Positions 7,720-16,191 of a DNA stretch of 33,180 nt are shown piece after piece. The notes beneath the pieces were generated by a model, which saw nothing but the letters and a program-made list of their open reading frames with translations, did no database searches and was not told where the DNA came from. The stretch covers positions 1 to 33,180 of the forward strand of contig CAKZZJ010000150.1 of the NCBI GenBank assembly GCA_937885165.1, given 5' to 3'. How positions within the stretch are numbered: the first letter of the stretch is position 1; each line of letters starts with the position of its first letter. A program made the position numbers and the translations under genes. Source of the stretch: an uncultured Caryophanales bacterium (GTDB taxonomy: Bacteria > Bacillota_I > Bacilli_A > Acholeplasmatales > Anaeroplasmataceae).

Positions 7720-8712
7720 ATGAATTTAAAAAATAGAAATTTATTAACATTACTTGATTTTACACCTGAAGAAATAAAATATTTTTTAGATTTGGCTAAA
7801 AGATTGAAAAAAGAAAAAAAAGAAGGTATTCCACATCAAGTTTTAAAAGGGAAAAATATCGTTTTATTGTTTGAAAAAGATTCAACAAGGACACGCTGTG
7901 CTTTTGAAGTTGCCGCCTACGATTTAGGTATGAACGCAACTTATATTGGCTCATCTGGTTCTCAGATGGGTAAAAAAGAATCAATAAAGGATACCGCAAG
8001 AGTATTAGGCAGAATGTTTGATGGTATTGAATATCGTGGTTATAAACAAGAAACTGTGGAATGTCTAGCTAAATATTCGAAAGTACCAGTGTGGAATGGA
8101 CTTACTGAAAAATTCCATCCTACACAAATACTTGCTGATTTTTTGACAATTGAAGAAGAAAAAGGGCACCTTAATGGTATAAAATTTGCATACCTTGGTG
8201 ATGGTAGATACAACATGGGTAATTCATATATGGTTGGATCTGCCAAAATGGGAATTGATTTTAGAATGGTTGGGCCAAAAGAATTATGGCCTAGTGATGA
8301 TCTTATTTCTAAATGTAAAGAAATTGCCAAAAAAACTGGAGCGAAAATAACGTTGACTGAAAATATCGATGAGGGTGTTAAGGACTGTGATGTTATTTCT
8401 ACTGATGTTTGGGTATCTATGGGTGAAGATCCAAATGTTTGGGAAGAAAGAATCCAACTTTTAAAGCCTTACCAGGTAAATAAAGAACTTATGGCTAAAG
8501 CTAAAGAAGATGCGATATTCATTCACTGCCTGCCATCATTTCACAATCTTGAGACTACAGTAGGTATGGATGTGTATAATAAATTCGGTCTTAATGGTCT
8601 TGAAGTAACTGAGGAAGTATTCGAAGGAAAAGCATCAAAGGTTTTTGATGAGGCCGAAAATAGATTACACACGATTAAAGCCGTAATTTACGCAACGATG
8701 GTAGAAGAATGA
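7720..8712 (+). CDS. arcB: Ornithine carbamoyltransferase, catabolic
   Basis: In this setting it splits citrulline with phosphate into ornithine and carbamoyl phosphate. The carbamoyl-phosphate loop is KDSTRTRCAFEVA, FHPTQ forms the second binding element, the ornithine loop includes VWVSMGE, and HCLPSFH carries the active-site Cys. At 330 residues it is full length. It lies between arcA and arcC with 2-base spacing and a 4-base overlap, which argues for the catabolic role. Sequence alone does not separate catabolic from biosynthetic enzymes, and no arginine biosynthesis gene is in view. Confidence 0.96.
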   Translation: MNLKNRNLLTLLDFTPEEIKYFLDLAKRLKKEKKEGIPHQVLKGKNIVLLFEKDSTRTRCAFEVAAYDLGMNATYIGSSGSQMGKKESIKDTARVLGRMFDGIEYRGYKQETVECLAKYSKVPVWNGLTEKFHPTQILADFLTIEEEKGHLNGIKFAYLGDGRYNMGNSYMVGSAKMGIDFRMVGPKELWPSDDLISKCKEIAKKTGAKITLTENIDEGVKDCDVISTDVWVSMGEDPNVWEERIQLLKPYQVNKELMAKAKEDAIFIHCLPSFHNLETTVGMDVYNKFGLNGLEVTEEVFEGKASKVFDEAENRLHTIKAVIYATMVEE

Positions 8713-9623
8713 AAATTGTCATTGCTTTAGGAGGAAATGCCTTAGGAAGTACTCCGGGAGAACAAATAAAAAATGCTAAAATTACTGCTAAAAATATTTT
8801 ACCGATAATTAAAGAACACAACTGTATAATTACTCATGGCAATGGCCCTCAGGTAGGACTTATTAATCTTGCTTTTGATGAGGGGAAAAAAGTTAATGAT
8901 AAAGTATATGAAATGCCTTTTGCCGAATGCGGTGCGATGAGTGAAGGATATATAGGTTTTCATCTTGTTAACGCGATAAAAAATGAATTAAAAATAGAAG
9001 GCATAAAAAAAGATGTTATATCTGTTTTAACAAATGTTTTAGTTGATAAAAACGATGAAGCATTTGATAATCCTACAAAGCCAATAGGTTCATTTTATAC
9101 GGAAGAAGAAGCCAAAAAATCCCCTTTTGTTATGAAAGAAGATGCTAATAGAGGCTATAGAAGAGTAGTTGCTTCGCCTAAGCCTTTAAAAATAATAGAA
9201 GAAGATGCAATAATAAAATTATCAGACAATGGCTTTATAGTTGTTGCTTGTGGAGGCGGTGGAATTCCAATATATGAAGAGAATAATAAATATATTCCTG
9301 TTGACGCAGTAATAGATAAAGATTACGCATCATCAAAATTAGCATCCGATATAAAAGCGGATATGCTTCTTATTTTAACTGCGGTTAAAAATGCGAAAAT
9401 TAATTTTGGTAAAACCGATGAAAAAGATTTAGGGATTATAACTAAGGAAGAAGCCAAAAATTATTTAGCCAATAATGAATTTAAAGCAGGATCTATGAAG
9501 CCTAAGATTGTTTCATTAATTGATTTCATCGAGCAAAACGAAAAAGGCACAGGTATTATTACTGATATTTTTAACGCATATGATGCAATAAATTTAAAAT
9601 GTGGAACTATTATCAAAAATTAG
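8709..9623 (+). CDS. arcC: Carbamate kinase
   Basis: It transfers phosphate from carbamoyl phosphate to ADP, giving ATP, ammonia and CO2; this is the energy-yielding step of the pathway. It belongs to the amino-acid kinase fold: VIALGGNALG at residues 3-12, THGNGPQVG near 42-50, then VVACGGGGIP and the Asp-Lys pair VDAVIDKDYASS for nucleotide and phosphate binding. At 304 residues it is complete. Its ATG overlaps the arcB stop (ATGA at 8709-8712), so translation is coupled. No ArcD antiporter gene follows; the next gene is a decarboxylase homologue. Confidence 0.96.
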   Translation: MKIVIALGGNALGSTPGEQIKNAKITAKNILPIIKEHNCIITHGNGPQVGLINLAFDEGKKVNDKVYEMPFAECGAMSEGYIGFHLVNAIKNELKIEGIKKDVISVLTNVLVDKNDEAFDNPTKPIGSFYTEEEAKKSPFVMKEDANRGYRRVVASPKPLKIIEEDAIIKLSDNGFIVVACGGGGIPIYEENNKYIPVDAVIDKDYASSKLASDIKADMLLILTAVKNAKINFGKTDEKDLGIITKEEAKNYLANNEFKAGSMKPKIVSLIDFIEQNEKGTGIITDIFNAYDAINLKCGTIIKN

Positions 9624-9633
9624 GAAGCAGAAT

Positions 9634-10956
9634 ATGAAAACATTAAGAGAAATAAAAAATAATGAATTATATTATAATGGCTTTAATTTAAAAGAATTAG
9701 CTAAGAAATATGGTACCCCTCTTAAAATAACATTCTTAGACATTATTAAAGAACATATCACTTCATTGAAAGCTGATTTTGATAAAGCCAAAAAAGAACT
9801 TAATTATAAAGGCAATTTTATTTATTTAAATGCTAATAAAGCAAATTATGGTAAAGAAGAAATAGAAGAAGCATTCGAACATGCTGATGGTCTTGAAACA
9901 TCTTCATATTATGATTTGTTATTGAGCTTCAAAATGTTTAAAAACCATCCTGAATTTAAAAATAAATATCTAGTTCCTAACGGCTATAAACCAAAAGAAT
10001 ATTTAGACGAAATCATTAAAATAAATAATTTAGGATATAACATCATAAATATCATTGATTCAGTCAATGAATATGAATATTTAAAATCTTCTAACACAAC
10101 TTTAAATGTTGGTTTAAGAATTCATATTAAATCTTTATATCATGAAGAAGATGATGTTATAGAAAATGATAGATTTGGTCTTAATGAAGAAGAAATAGAA
10201 TATATTTTAAATGATTTGAAAAACACATCATTAAAATTGACAACTATTCACTTTCATCAAAGAGGCTTTGATTTTGAAAAAGATAAATTTGAAGAGAATT
10301 TTAATAAAGTATTCAAATATTATGTAAAAGCCAAAGCAGTTTATAAAAGTGTTGTTAATTTTGATATCGGCGGTGGTATGCCGCTACCAATAAATGAAGG
10401 CTTTGATTATTATGAATTTGCCAAATATATTTTTAAGACCATCGAAAATGTATGTGATAGATATAATGTAGAAGTTCCAAACATAATCTCTGAGAATGGT
10501 AAATTTTCTCAGAAAGATTCTACGGTTAATATTTATAAAGTAGTTGGTATAAAAAACACAGATAAATATCCATGGAATATTGTTGATGGATCCTTACTTA
10601 TCGCGTTACCTGAAATGTACGCACTTGGAGAGCCAATACTTGTTATGCCAATAAATGATATAGGAAAAGATGAATATAAGGCAAGACTTGCCGGCATTAC
10701 ATGTGATTGTGATGATGTGTATTATATTAAAGAAAAGGGCTACATCAACTTACCTAAATCGGATGAATTATATATCGGTCTTATTGGTACAGGTTCATAT
10801 CAAAATAGTATGAACGGTAAAGGTGGAGTACATCACTGTCTTTTACCAGAAGAAAAAGATTTATTAATATATTATGAAGATGATAAATATAAAGAAAGAG
10901 TTAGACATAATTTACAGACTATAGATGATATTTATAAATTAATCGATTTTAAATAA
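9634..10956 (+). CDS. Fold-III PLP-dependent decarboxylase, arginine decarboxylase-like
   Basis: By family resemblance it would convert arginine to agmatine and CO2. It is an alanine racemase-fold decarboxylase closest to the short arginine decarboxylases known from Bacteroidetes. Shared landmarks are KKYGTPLKITFL at the N-terminus, YLNANKANY where the PLP lysine belongs, LETSSYYD, VPNGYK, FDIGGGMPLP for the phosphate, AGITCDCDDVYY, and the C-terminal YIGLIGTGSYQNSMNGKGGVHHCL. The PLP segment differs from the usual CTKSSH, so the substrate could have shifted to another basic amino acid. I chose the ATG at 9634 because AGGAAG precedes it; an upstream in-frame codon at 9601 lies inside arcC. 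It sits 10 bases after arcC and ends at a strong terminator, so it belongs to the arginine operon. Confidence 0.8.
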   Translation: MKTLREIKNNELYYNGFNLKELAKKYGTPLKITFLDIIKEHITSLKADFDKAKKELNYKGNFIYLNANKANYGKEEIEEAFEHADGLETSSYYDLLLSFKMFKNHPEFKNKYLVPNGYKPKEYLDEIIKINNLGYNIINIIDSVNEYEYLKSSNTTLNVGLRIHIKSLYHEEDDVIENDRFGLNEEEIEYILNDLKNTSLKLTTIHFHQRGFDFEKDKFEENFNKVFKYYVKAKAVYKSVVNFDIGGGMPLPINEGFDYYEFAKYIFKTIENVCDRYNVEVPNIISENGKFSQKDSTVNIYKVVGIKNTDKYPWNIVDGSLLIALPEMYALGEPILVMPINDIGKDEYKARLAGITCDCDDVYYIKEKGYINLPKSDELYIGLIGTGSYQNSMNGKGGVHHCLLPEEKDLLIYYEDDKYKERVRHNLQTIDDIYKLIDFK

Positions 10957-11002
10957 AAAAGGCAATTTGAGGTTATCTAAAACCAACAATAATTGCCTTT
11001 TT
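10955..11002. terminator. Bidirectional terminator between convergent genes
   Basis: The outer stem pairs AAAAAGGCAATT with AATTGCCTTTTT (10991-11002); an inner hairpin is GGTT-ATCTAA-AACC. T-runs follow on both strands. It ends the arginine operon from the left and the GT4 gene from the right. Confidence 0.85.
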
Positions 11003-12137
11003 ACATTTTAAATGATTCATCTAATATTTTTTGCCACTTATTTATAATATTTTCACTAGAAAATTTTATAGCATATTGGACAGTTTTTTCTTTAAGATCT
11101 AGTAATCTATTTTTATTTTCAAATAATGCCTTAATTATATTTGCATATTCTTTAGGATCATCTTTGTTTATGATATAGCCGTTAATATCATTTTCTACAA
11201 TTTCATTTACTGCATCACCCCAGTTGGATGTGATTACAGGAACTGAGAAACTATTAGCTTCCAATGTTACAAGCGGAAAGCCTTCATATTTTGAAGTTAC
11301 CAAAAGCAAATCAGATGATAATAATTCTTTTTCAATATCATCTTCAAAATGATTAACTGAAACAAAATTATTTAATTCATGCTTTAAGATAAAATTATTA
11401 ATTTCATTTTCTAAAATACCATCCCCATAAAAATTCATATGAAAATAAACATCCATATCTTTTAATTCTTTTGCGATATTTAAAGCTAAAATAGGATTTT
11501 TCTGGTAAGTATATCTTCCAATGAAAATGATTTTATTATCATTAAATTTAACATTTTTGAGGCAATCATACCTGCATGGATTATGAACATAACAGGAATT
11601 TGCATATCTTTTATGTTTTTTCTTAATGATATCAGCAGTTGCCTTTGTTAAAAAGATATATTTATCTGGTTTTCTGTGAAATGTTCTTGATAATCTTATA
11701 CCAATTGAATTAAAGAATTTGGCATTGAAATGAAAATGAAAATATGCTTTTCTTCCTCTTGGAACTAAAACATAATTGTCCCAAGACGAAGCAATTAGCA
11801 AATCATTTTCATCAGTTATATTTCTGATTAATTTACGATATTTAAATCTTCTAAAAGTCCAGAAAAATACTGTATTAATTGCTGAAAAAGGAATTAATAA
11901 ATATTTCTTTTCTTTTTTTAATCTTCCTGTTTCCAAATCCAAACACAAGTGCTTAAGTGGGATATCTAAATAAACGATTTTATTGTTGTATTTCAAATTT
12001 AAATCTTCATTTTTTTTACCAGCAACAACCAAGGTTATATCATAATATTTCGATAATAAATTTATTAAATTTATGGTGACAATTTCAGTGCCACCCATTA
12101 TCTCAGTTTTTTGGATGAACCAATAAATTTTTTTCAT
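11001..12137 (-). CDS. Glycosyltransferase family 4 protein
   Basis: A retaining GT-B glycosyltransferase, probably adding a sugar to a membrane lipid or surface glycan; donor and acceptor cannot be read from sequence. The N-terminal domain has the family loop MGGTEIVTINLINLL (residues 14-28). The C-terminal nucleotide-sugar domain begins at KIIFIGRYTYQKNP and holds the EX7E motif as EGFPLVTLE, followed by PVITSNWGDAVNEIV. At 378 residues it is full length. There is no signal peptide or membrane helix, so it is cytosolic and perhaps membrane-associated. It lies about 50 bases downstream of tmcAL in the same direction and may share its transcript. I see no ribosome site before its ATG. Confidence 0.88.
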   Translation of the reverse strand: MKKIYWFIQKTEIMGGTEIVTINLINLLSKYYDITLVVAGKKNEDLNLKYNNKIVYLDIPLKHLCLDLETGRLKKEKKYLLIPFSAINTVFFWTFRRFKYRKLIRNITDENDLLIASSWDNYVLVPRGRKAYFHFHFNAKFFNSIGIRLSRTFHRKPDKYIFLTKATADIIKKKHKRYANSCYVHNPCRYDCLKNVKFNDNKIIFIGRYTYQKNPILALNIAKELKDMDVYFHMNFYGDGILENEINNFILKHELNNFVSVNHFEDDIEKELLSSDLLLVTSKYEGFPLVTLEANSFSVPVITSNWGDAVNEIVENDINGYIINKDDPKEYANIIKALFENKNRLLDLKEKTVQYAIKFSSENIINKWQKILDESFKM

Positions 12138-12187
12138 AATTTTTAAAAACTATATGAATATGACAAATATCAGTCTGTCACATTATT

Positions 12188-13315
12188 TTATTCCTCCATA
12201 ACGTTTTTAGTTTTAATGAAATCATCATTTTCTTTTGGCTTTGATTGTTCTTGTTCAAAAACATTAGTATTATAAATCATATCTAATATTTTAGATATCC
12301 TAAGTTCAATATCAAGTGCCATATTTATACCTTCTTTTATATTAGTATAAATATCTACATCCTTTTTAATTTTTCTTAAATATTCTCTTCCGATTTCGTT
12401 AAATCCTAGCACCCTTATGAAATTGATATCTATAGGCTGAATCATATTGATTTCTTTTTTTGTTATATTAAACAGGATATATGATAACATTCTTTTTATT
12501 CTTGTTTTAGTGTATCTTTTTGAAACCAGAGAATTAATAAAATCATCTTTATTATCATAACTATTTATTTCTTTTTTAAGCTTATATTCTAATCCCTCAT
12601 CCACTAAAAATATTTCTTTTAATTCATCAGTAGTAGATGATAATATTTTATATTTTAAGAAAGAAAATAATTTATTTTCATCTAAGATTTTATCCTTTGA
12701 TGAACTGACATATTTTGGTGTGAATTTATCTATTAATTCTAAATTAGCTCTTATTGCTGAGGATGATGCAATATGTTCATCATGAATTATATTTTCTAAG
12801 AAATTTGTCAGTTCTCTTTTTATTGTATGTAATTCTATATTATAGCCTTTATCAACAATTCTTTTAAAATAGAAGAAGCCAAGTACATCATTACTTTTGA
12901 ATGGTATAACATCAATTGATGCTTTTTTAAGTGATTTACCATCATCTAAATTAAATTCATCAGTATATTTCAAATATGCTTCCTCATATAAATCAATATT
13001 GTTTTCTTCGCTGCCAATCCATATTTCATCTACCTGCATCAGATTTAATATGTCAATTGCGTTTTTAGCAAACACATCTGCCCTTTCTAACGAATAAACA
13101 AAAGGGAATTCAACAATTAAATCAACCTTAGCCTCAAGTGCTTGCCTTGTTTTTTCAAATTTGTCAAATATAGATAAATCGCCGCGTGAAGAAAAAGAAG
13201 ATGTCATACAGGCGATAATGATATCTGCATTAGTTTTTTCTCGTATTTTATTAAGATGAATAAGATGCCCATTATGTAGCGGATTGTATTCTACAATTAT
13301 TCCTATTTTCTTCAT
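12188..13315 (-). CDS. tmcAL: tRNA(Met) cytidine acetate ligase
   Basis: TmcAL makes N4-acetylcytidine at the wobble position of elongator tRNA-Met from acetate and ATP through acetyl-adenylate. The N-terminal nucleotidyltransferase fold has GIIVEYNPLHNGHLIHL (residues 5-21) with the HxGH-type site HNGH. DLIVEFPF and ASSSAIRANLE provide further family landmarks, and the C-terminal half is the tRNA-binding helical region. At 375 residues it is a little short of the usual 390-400. Older annotations call this family UPF0348 nucleotidyltransferase. It has its own promoter in the divergent gap to the unknown membrane protein gene. Confidence 0.9.
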   Translation of the reverse strand: MKKIGIIVEYNPLHNGHLIHLNKIREKTNADIIIACMTSSFSSRGDLSIFDKFEKTRQALEAKVDLIVEFPFVYSLERADVFAKNAIDILNLMQVDEIWIGSEENNIDLYEEAYLKYTDEFNLDDGKSLKKASIDVIPFKSNDVLGFFYFKRIVDKGYNIELHTIKRELTNFLENIIHDEHIASSSAIRANLELIDKFTPKYVSSSKDKILDENKLFSFLKYKILSSTTDELKEIFLVDEGLEYKLKKEINSYDNKDDFINSLVSKRYTKTRIKRMLSYILFNITKKEINMIQPIDINFIRVLGFNEIGREYLRKIKKDVDIYTNIKEGINMALDIELRISKILDMIYNTNVFEQEQSKPKENDDFIKTKNVMEE

Positions 13316-13351
13316 TTTTTACTCCAGTGATTAAAAAATAAACACATAAAT

Positions 13352-13379
13352 ATTATACAAAAATGACTTTTAAAGTCAA
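13352..13379 (-). promoter_or_regulatory. tmcAL promoter
   Basis: Read leftward: -35 TTGACT (13374-13379), 16-base spacer, perfect -10 TATAAT (13352-13357). The -35 overlaps a palindrome, TGACTTT-T-AAAGTCA (13364-13378), which might be an operator or chance symmetry. Confidence 0.65.
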
Positions 13380-13406
13380 CACGATAGTTTTTATATTTCT
13401 TAATAT

Positions 13407-13435
13407 TTGAATTATTTATTTAATTATAATATAAT
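13407..13435 (+). promoter_or_regulatory. Promoter of the unknown membrane protein and dxs
   Basis: -35 TTGAAT (13407-13412), exactly 17 bases, then -10 TATAAT (13430-13435), 19 bases before the ATG at 13455. It is divergent from the tmcAL promoter with the two -35 boxes about 28 bases apart. Confidence 0.65.
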
Positions 13436-13454
13436 TAATGTTAGGTAAAAAAAC

Positions 13455-14051
13455 ATGAAAAAATATTATATATTTAGTATTATAAATTTAATAGCTTTTA
13501 TTATATGTAATATATTCATCAATTATACTGATGGTGGTATAAATATATTATTTACTGTTTTCTTTTTTATTTCATGGTATCTTGCCTTAATTGGGATTTA
13601 TTTTATATTACATGAACATGTAAAAGAAAATATGATTGGGGATATAGATAATATAAGGACACATGAATTTGATGTCATCATAAATTATCTTGATAATGAT
13701 TTTATATCTACTGAGGTATATGAAATACTTGGTGATAAAATTAATTTATCAAAAAGAAAAATTAGAAGATATGCGTATGATAAATTGCTTAGTGATAATA
13801 ATTTAAGCTATAAAAAATCTAATTTTTTCAGTTATCAGAATGAGCATATTTCATTTGTTTATTTATCATATTCACTCTCAATAATTTTATTTTTATTTGG
13901 TATTTTATCTTTTTTATCATATCATTATTTCAACCGATATGGTTTGGTTCAGTATGAAAATTTCAGTATAATTAATGGAGTGATTTTGGTATCACAGCCA
14001 TTAATAAGAATATTAATTGATTCTGGTATTATAAGAAAAAGAATTTCTTGA
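13455..14051 (+). CDS. Four-helix membrane protein of unknown function
   Basis: I do not recognise this 198-residue protein. It has two hydrophobic helices near the N-terminus (about 7-24 and 32-52), a charged middle of about 80 residues with the basic stretch LSKRKIRRYAYDKLL, and two more helices (about 132-155 and 168-190). Both ends would lie in the cytoplasm with the charged middle, if the basic residues stay inside. It has its own promoter and precedes dxs by 16 bases, so it is probably cotranscribed with the first MEP-pathway gene. Nothing shows a functional link to isoprenoid synthesis. Confidence 0.6.
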   Translation: MKKYYIFSIINLIAFIICNIFINYTDGGINILFTVFFFISWYLALIGIYFILHEHVKENMIGDIDNIRTHEFDVIINYLDNDFISTEVYEILGDKINLSKRKIRRYAYDKLLSDNNLSYKKSNFFSYQNEHISFVYLSYSLSIILFLFGILSFLSYHYFNRYGLVQYENFSIINGVILVSQPLIRILIDSGIIRKRIS

Positions 14052-14067
14052 AATCAGGTGAATAAAC

Positions 14068-15888
14068 ATGTTTGATTTATATTCAATAAAAGATCCTTCG
14101 TTTGTTAAAACTTTATCAATTAAGGAATTAAAGATTTTGGCAGATGAAATTAGAGAATTCTTAATAGAAAACGTGAGTAAAACTGGCGGGCATCTATCAA
14201 GTAATCTAGGCATAGTCGAAATTACTATAGCAATGTATTATGTTTTTGATCCTGAAGAATATGACTTTTTGTTTGATGTAGGCCACCAGTCATATGTTCA
14301 TAAGATATTAACGGGTAGAGCCAAAGAGTTTGTTAACTTAAGAAAATATGGTGGAATGAGTGGCTTTATTTCTAGAGAAGAATCAAAATACGATGTGTGG
14401 GAATCAGGTCATTCATCTACAACTATTTCTGCCGCATCAGGTATGATGATTGCCGATAAAGAAAAAAGACCAGTAGTTGTTATAGGAGATTCATCAATTA
14501 ATAATGGCATTGCCTTTGAGGGCATTAATTTCTTAGGGCAATATAGAAATATGCGCCCTATAATAATTTTAAATGATAACAAGATGGGAATATCAAAAAG
14601 CGTTGGCTCTTTAACAAAAAGTTTTTTGAGATTAAGAAGTTTTAAATTTGTAAGAAAAGCCAAATCATTTATGCAAAAAGTATTTCCAAATTTTTTGGTA
14701 TCTTTTTTTCATCAGGTTAAAAGAAGTATCAAAGGCTTTATTCAAAGAGATAATATATTTGAAGATTTAGGCTTTGATTATTATGGGCCTTATTACGGCA
14801 ACAGAATAGATACTTTAATAAAATTATTAAAAAGAATAAAAGAAAATAAAGATCCTGTTATTGTGCATTTATTAACCAAAAAGGGTATGGGATATGAACC
14901 AAGTGAAAAAGATGAAAAAGGTACATACCACGGTGTACCACCATTTGATGTTAAAACAGGAAAACCTTTAAATAAACACGAAGGCGAAATAAGCTATTCT
15001 AAAGGTGTTTCTAATTATCTTATTGAAAAGAAAAAAGAACATGACTTTTATGTTATCACTCCGGCAATGATGAGTGGCACAAATCTTGATGAATTTGCCT
15101 CACTTTATCCTAAAAATATATTTGATGTCGGTATAGCAGAAGAGCACGCAACAGTAATGAGTGCTGGCATTGCGTTAAAAAATAAAGATGTAGTATTATT
15201 GATGTATTCTACATTTGCCCAAAGAGCATATGATGAAATATTAAATGATATTGCTAGAAGTAATTTAAAGGTGATAATTGGAATTGACAGAGCTGGAATT
15301 GTTGGTGGTGATGGCGTAACACATCAAGGTATTTATGATGTGGCGATGTTTTCAGCGATGCCTAATATTGTTGTTACTATGCCAAGGAATATGCAAGAAG
15401 CAATAGGCTTATTTAATTTAGCATTTAACACTCCACACCCTTTTGTCATTAGATATCCAAGATTATATGTCAAAGAAGAAACATATGATTATTCATATGT
15501 ATCAGAAATGAAATGGGATATTTTGAAAGAGGGTAAAAATAAGATAGCCATAGGCTATGGAGAAGACATAACACGAATAAATAATTTAGTAAATACAAAC
15601 AACTTAGATATTATGGTTGTTGATGCCAAAATAATAAAACCACTTGATATAATTACTTTGGATTATTTATTCAAAACCAATATGGATATGATAATATTTG
15701 AACAGCTTGTTGCATCAGGAACACTATATCATCAGATATTGGAATATAAAGAAAAAAACAATTACCAAAACAAGATATTTAAGCACTCATTTGATAGTGA
15801 AGTAAAAATACCACATGGGTCACTCGATGATATATTTAATCATTTTGATTTATCAGACGATGATTTATTAAAAGAATTAAACAAATAA
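14068..15888 (+). CDS. dxs: 1-Deoxy-D-xylulose-5-phosphate synthase
   Basis: This thiamine-diphosphate enzyme joins pyruvate and glyceraldehyde 3-phosphate to make DXP, the entry step of the MEP isoprenoid pathway. Family landmarks are GGHLSSNLGIVE (40-51), DVGHQSYVHKILTGR (70-84), ESGHSSTTISAASGM, the diphosphate motif with GDSSINNG (140-147) leading to LNDNK (168-172), and in the pyrimidine domain GIAEEHA plus GIDRAGIVGGDGVTHQG. The usual GDGALTGG is GDSSINNG here, although the metal-binding Asp and Asn remain. At 606 residues it is slightly short. GGTGA precedes the ATG. ispH and uppS lie nearby on the other strand, beyond the Rpn gene, so three isoprenoid genes are clustered. Confidence 0.95.
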   Translation: MFDLYSIKDPSFVKTLSIKELKILADEIREFLIENVSKTGGHLSSNLGIVEITIAMYYVFDPEEYDFLFDVGHQSYVHKILTGRAKEFVNLRKYGGMSGFISREESKYDVWESGHSSTTISAASGMMIADKEKRPVVVIGDSSINNGIAFEGINFLGQYRNMRPIIILNDNKMGISKSVGSLTKSFLRLRSFKFVRKAKSFMQKVFPNFLVSFFHQVKRSIKGFIQRDNIFEDLGFDYYGPYYGNRIDTLIKLLKRIKENKDPVIVHLLTKKGMGYEPSEKDEKGTYHGVPPFDVKTGKPLNKHEGEISYSKGVSNYLIEKKKEHDFYVITPAMMSGTNLDEFASLYPKNIFDVGIAEEHATVMSAGIALKNKDVVLLMYSTFAQRAYDEILNDIARSNLKVIIGIDRAGIVGGDGVTHQGIYDVAMFSAMPNIVVTMPRNMQEAIGLFNLAFNTPHPFVIRYPRLYVKEETYDYSYVSEMKWDILKEGKNKIAIGYGEDITRINNLVNTNNLDIMVVDAKIIKPLDIITLDYLFKTNMDMIIFEQLVASGTLYHQILEYKEKNNYQNKIFKHSFDSEVKIPHGSLDDIFNHFDLSDDDLLKELNK

Positions 15889-15965
15889 ATTCAATATTAA
15901 AAAGCATATTTCATATTCTATTTAGATGACAAAATTAATAAAAAGCCGAAATATAAAAACAAGAA

Positions 15966-16005
15966 CCTCACGCTCGATTATTATTGGATAGTGAGGCTTT
16001 TTTTT
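15966..16005 (+). terminator. dxs terminator
   Basis: CCTCAC (15966-15971) and GTGAGG (15991-15996) form a stem with a 19-base loop, followed by C and a run of eight T. It ends the dxs transcript. Confidence 0.75.
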
Positions 16006-16096
16006 GATTTTGTTCTTATTTAACGACTTTAAAGTAAATAAAAATATGAAAATACTACATTTTTCTTGGCTAACAGCAAAAAAACATAAAAATACA

Positions 16097-16125
16097 TTGA
16101 CATTAGTTTTTGAACCCCCTATAAT
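16097..16125 (+). promoter_or_regulatory. Consensus sigma-A promoter of the Rpn-type gene
   Basis: A perfect -35 TTGACA (16097-16102), a 17-base spacer and a perfect -10 TATAAT (16120-16125). Just downstream GCATAA (16141-16146) and TTATGC (16155-16160) form an inverted repeat in the leader, which could be an operator or a leader hairpin. The ribosome site AGGAGG (16176-16181) is also ideal, so the gene looks built for strong expression. Confidence 0.85.
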
Positions 16126-16191
16126 TAGAATGTAAATTGTGCATAACAAATAATTTATGCGATATAAGCACTAATAGGAGGATTATTAAAA

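Noticed and set aside
10993..11178. Small plus-strand ORF overlapping the GT4 C-terminus
   Set aside because: It is the antisense shadow of a conserved glycosyltransferase and begins inside a terminator stem.
12138..12187. Terminator between tmcAL and the GT4 gene
   Set aside because: TGACA/TGTCA gives only a 5-base stem and there is no T-run, so readthrough is more likely.
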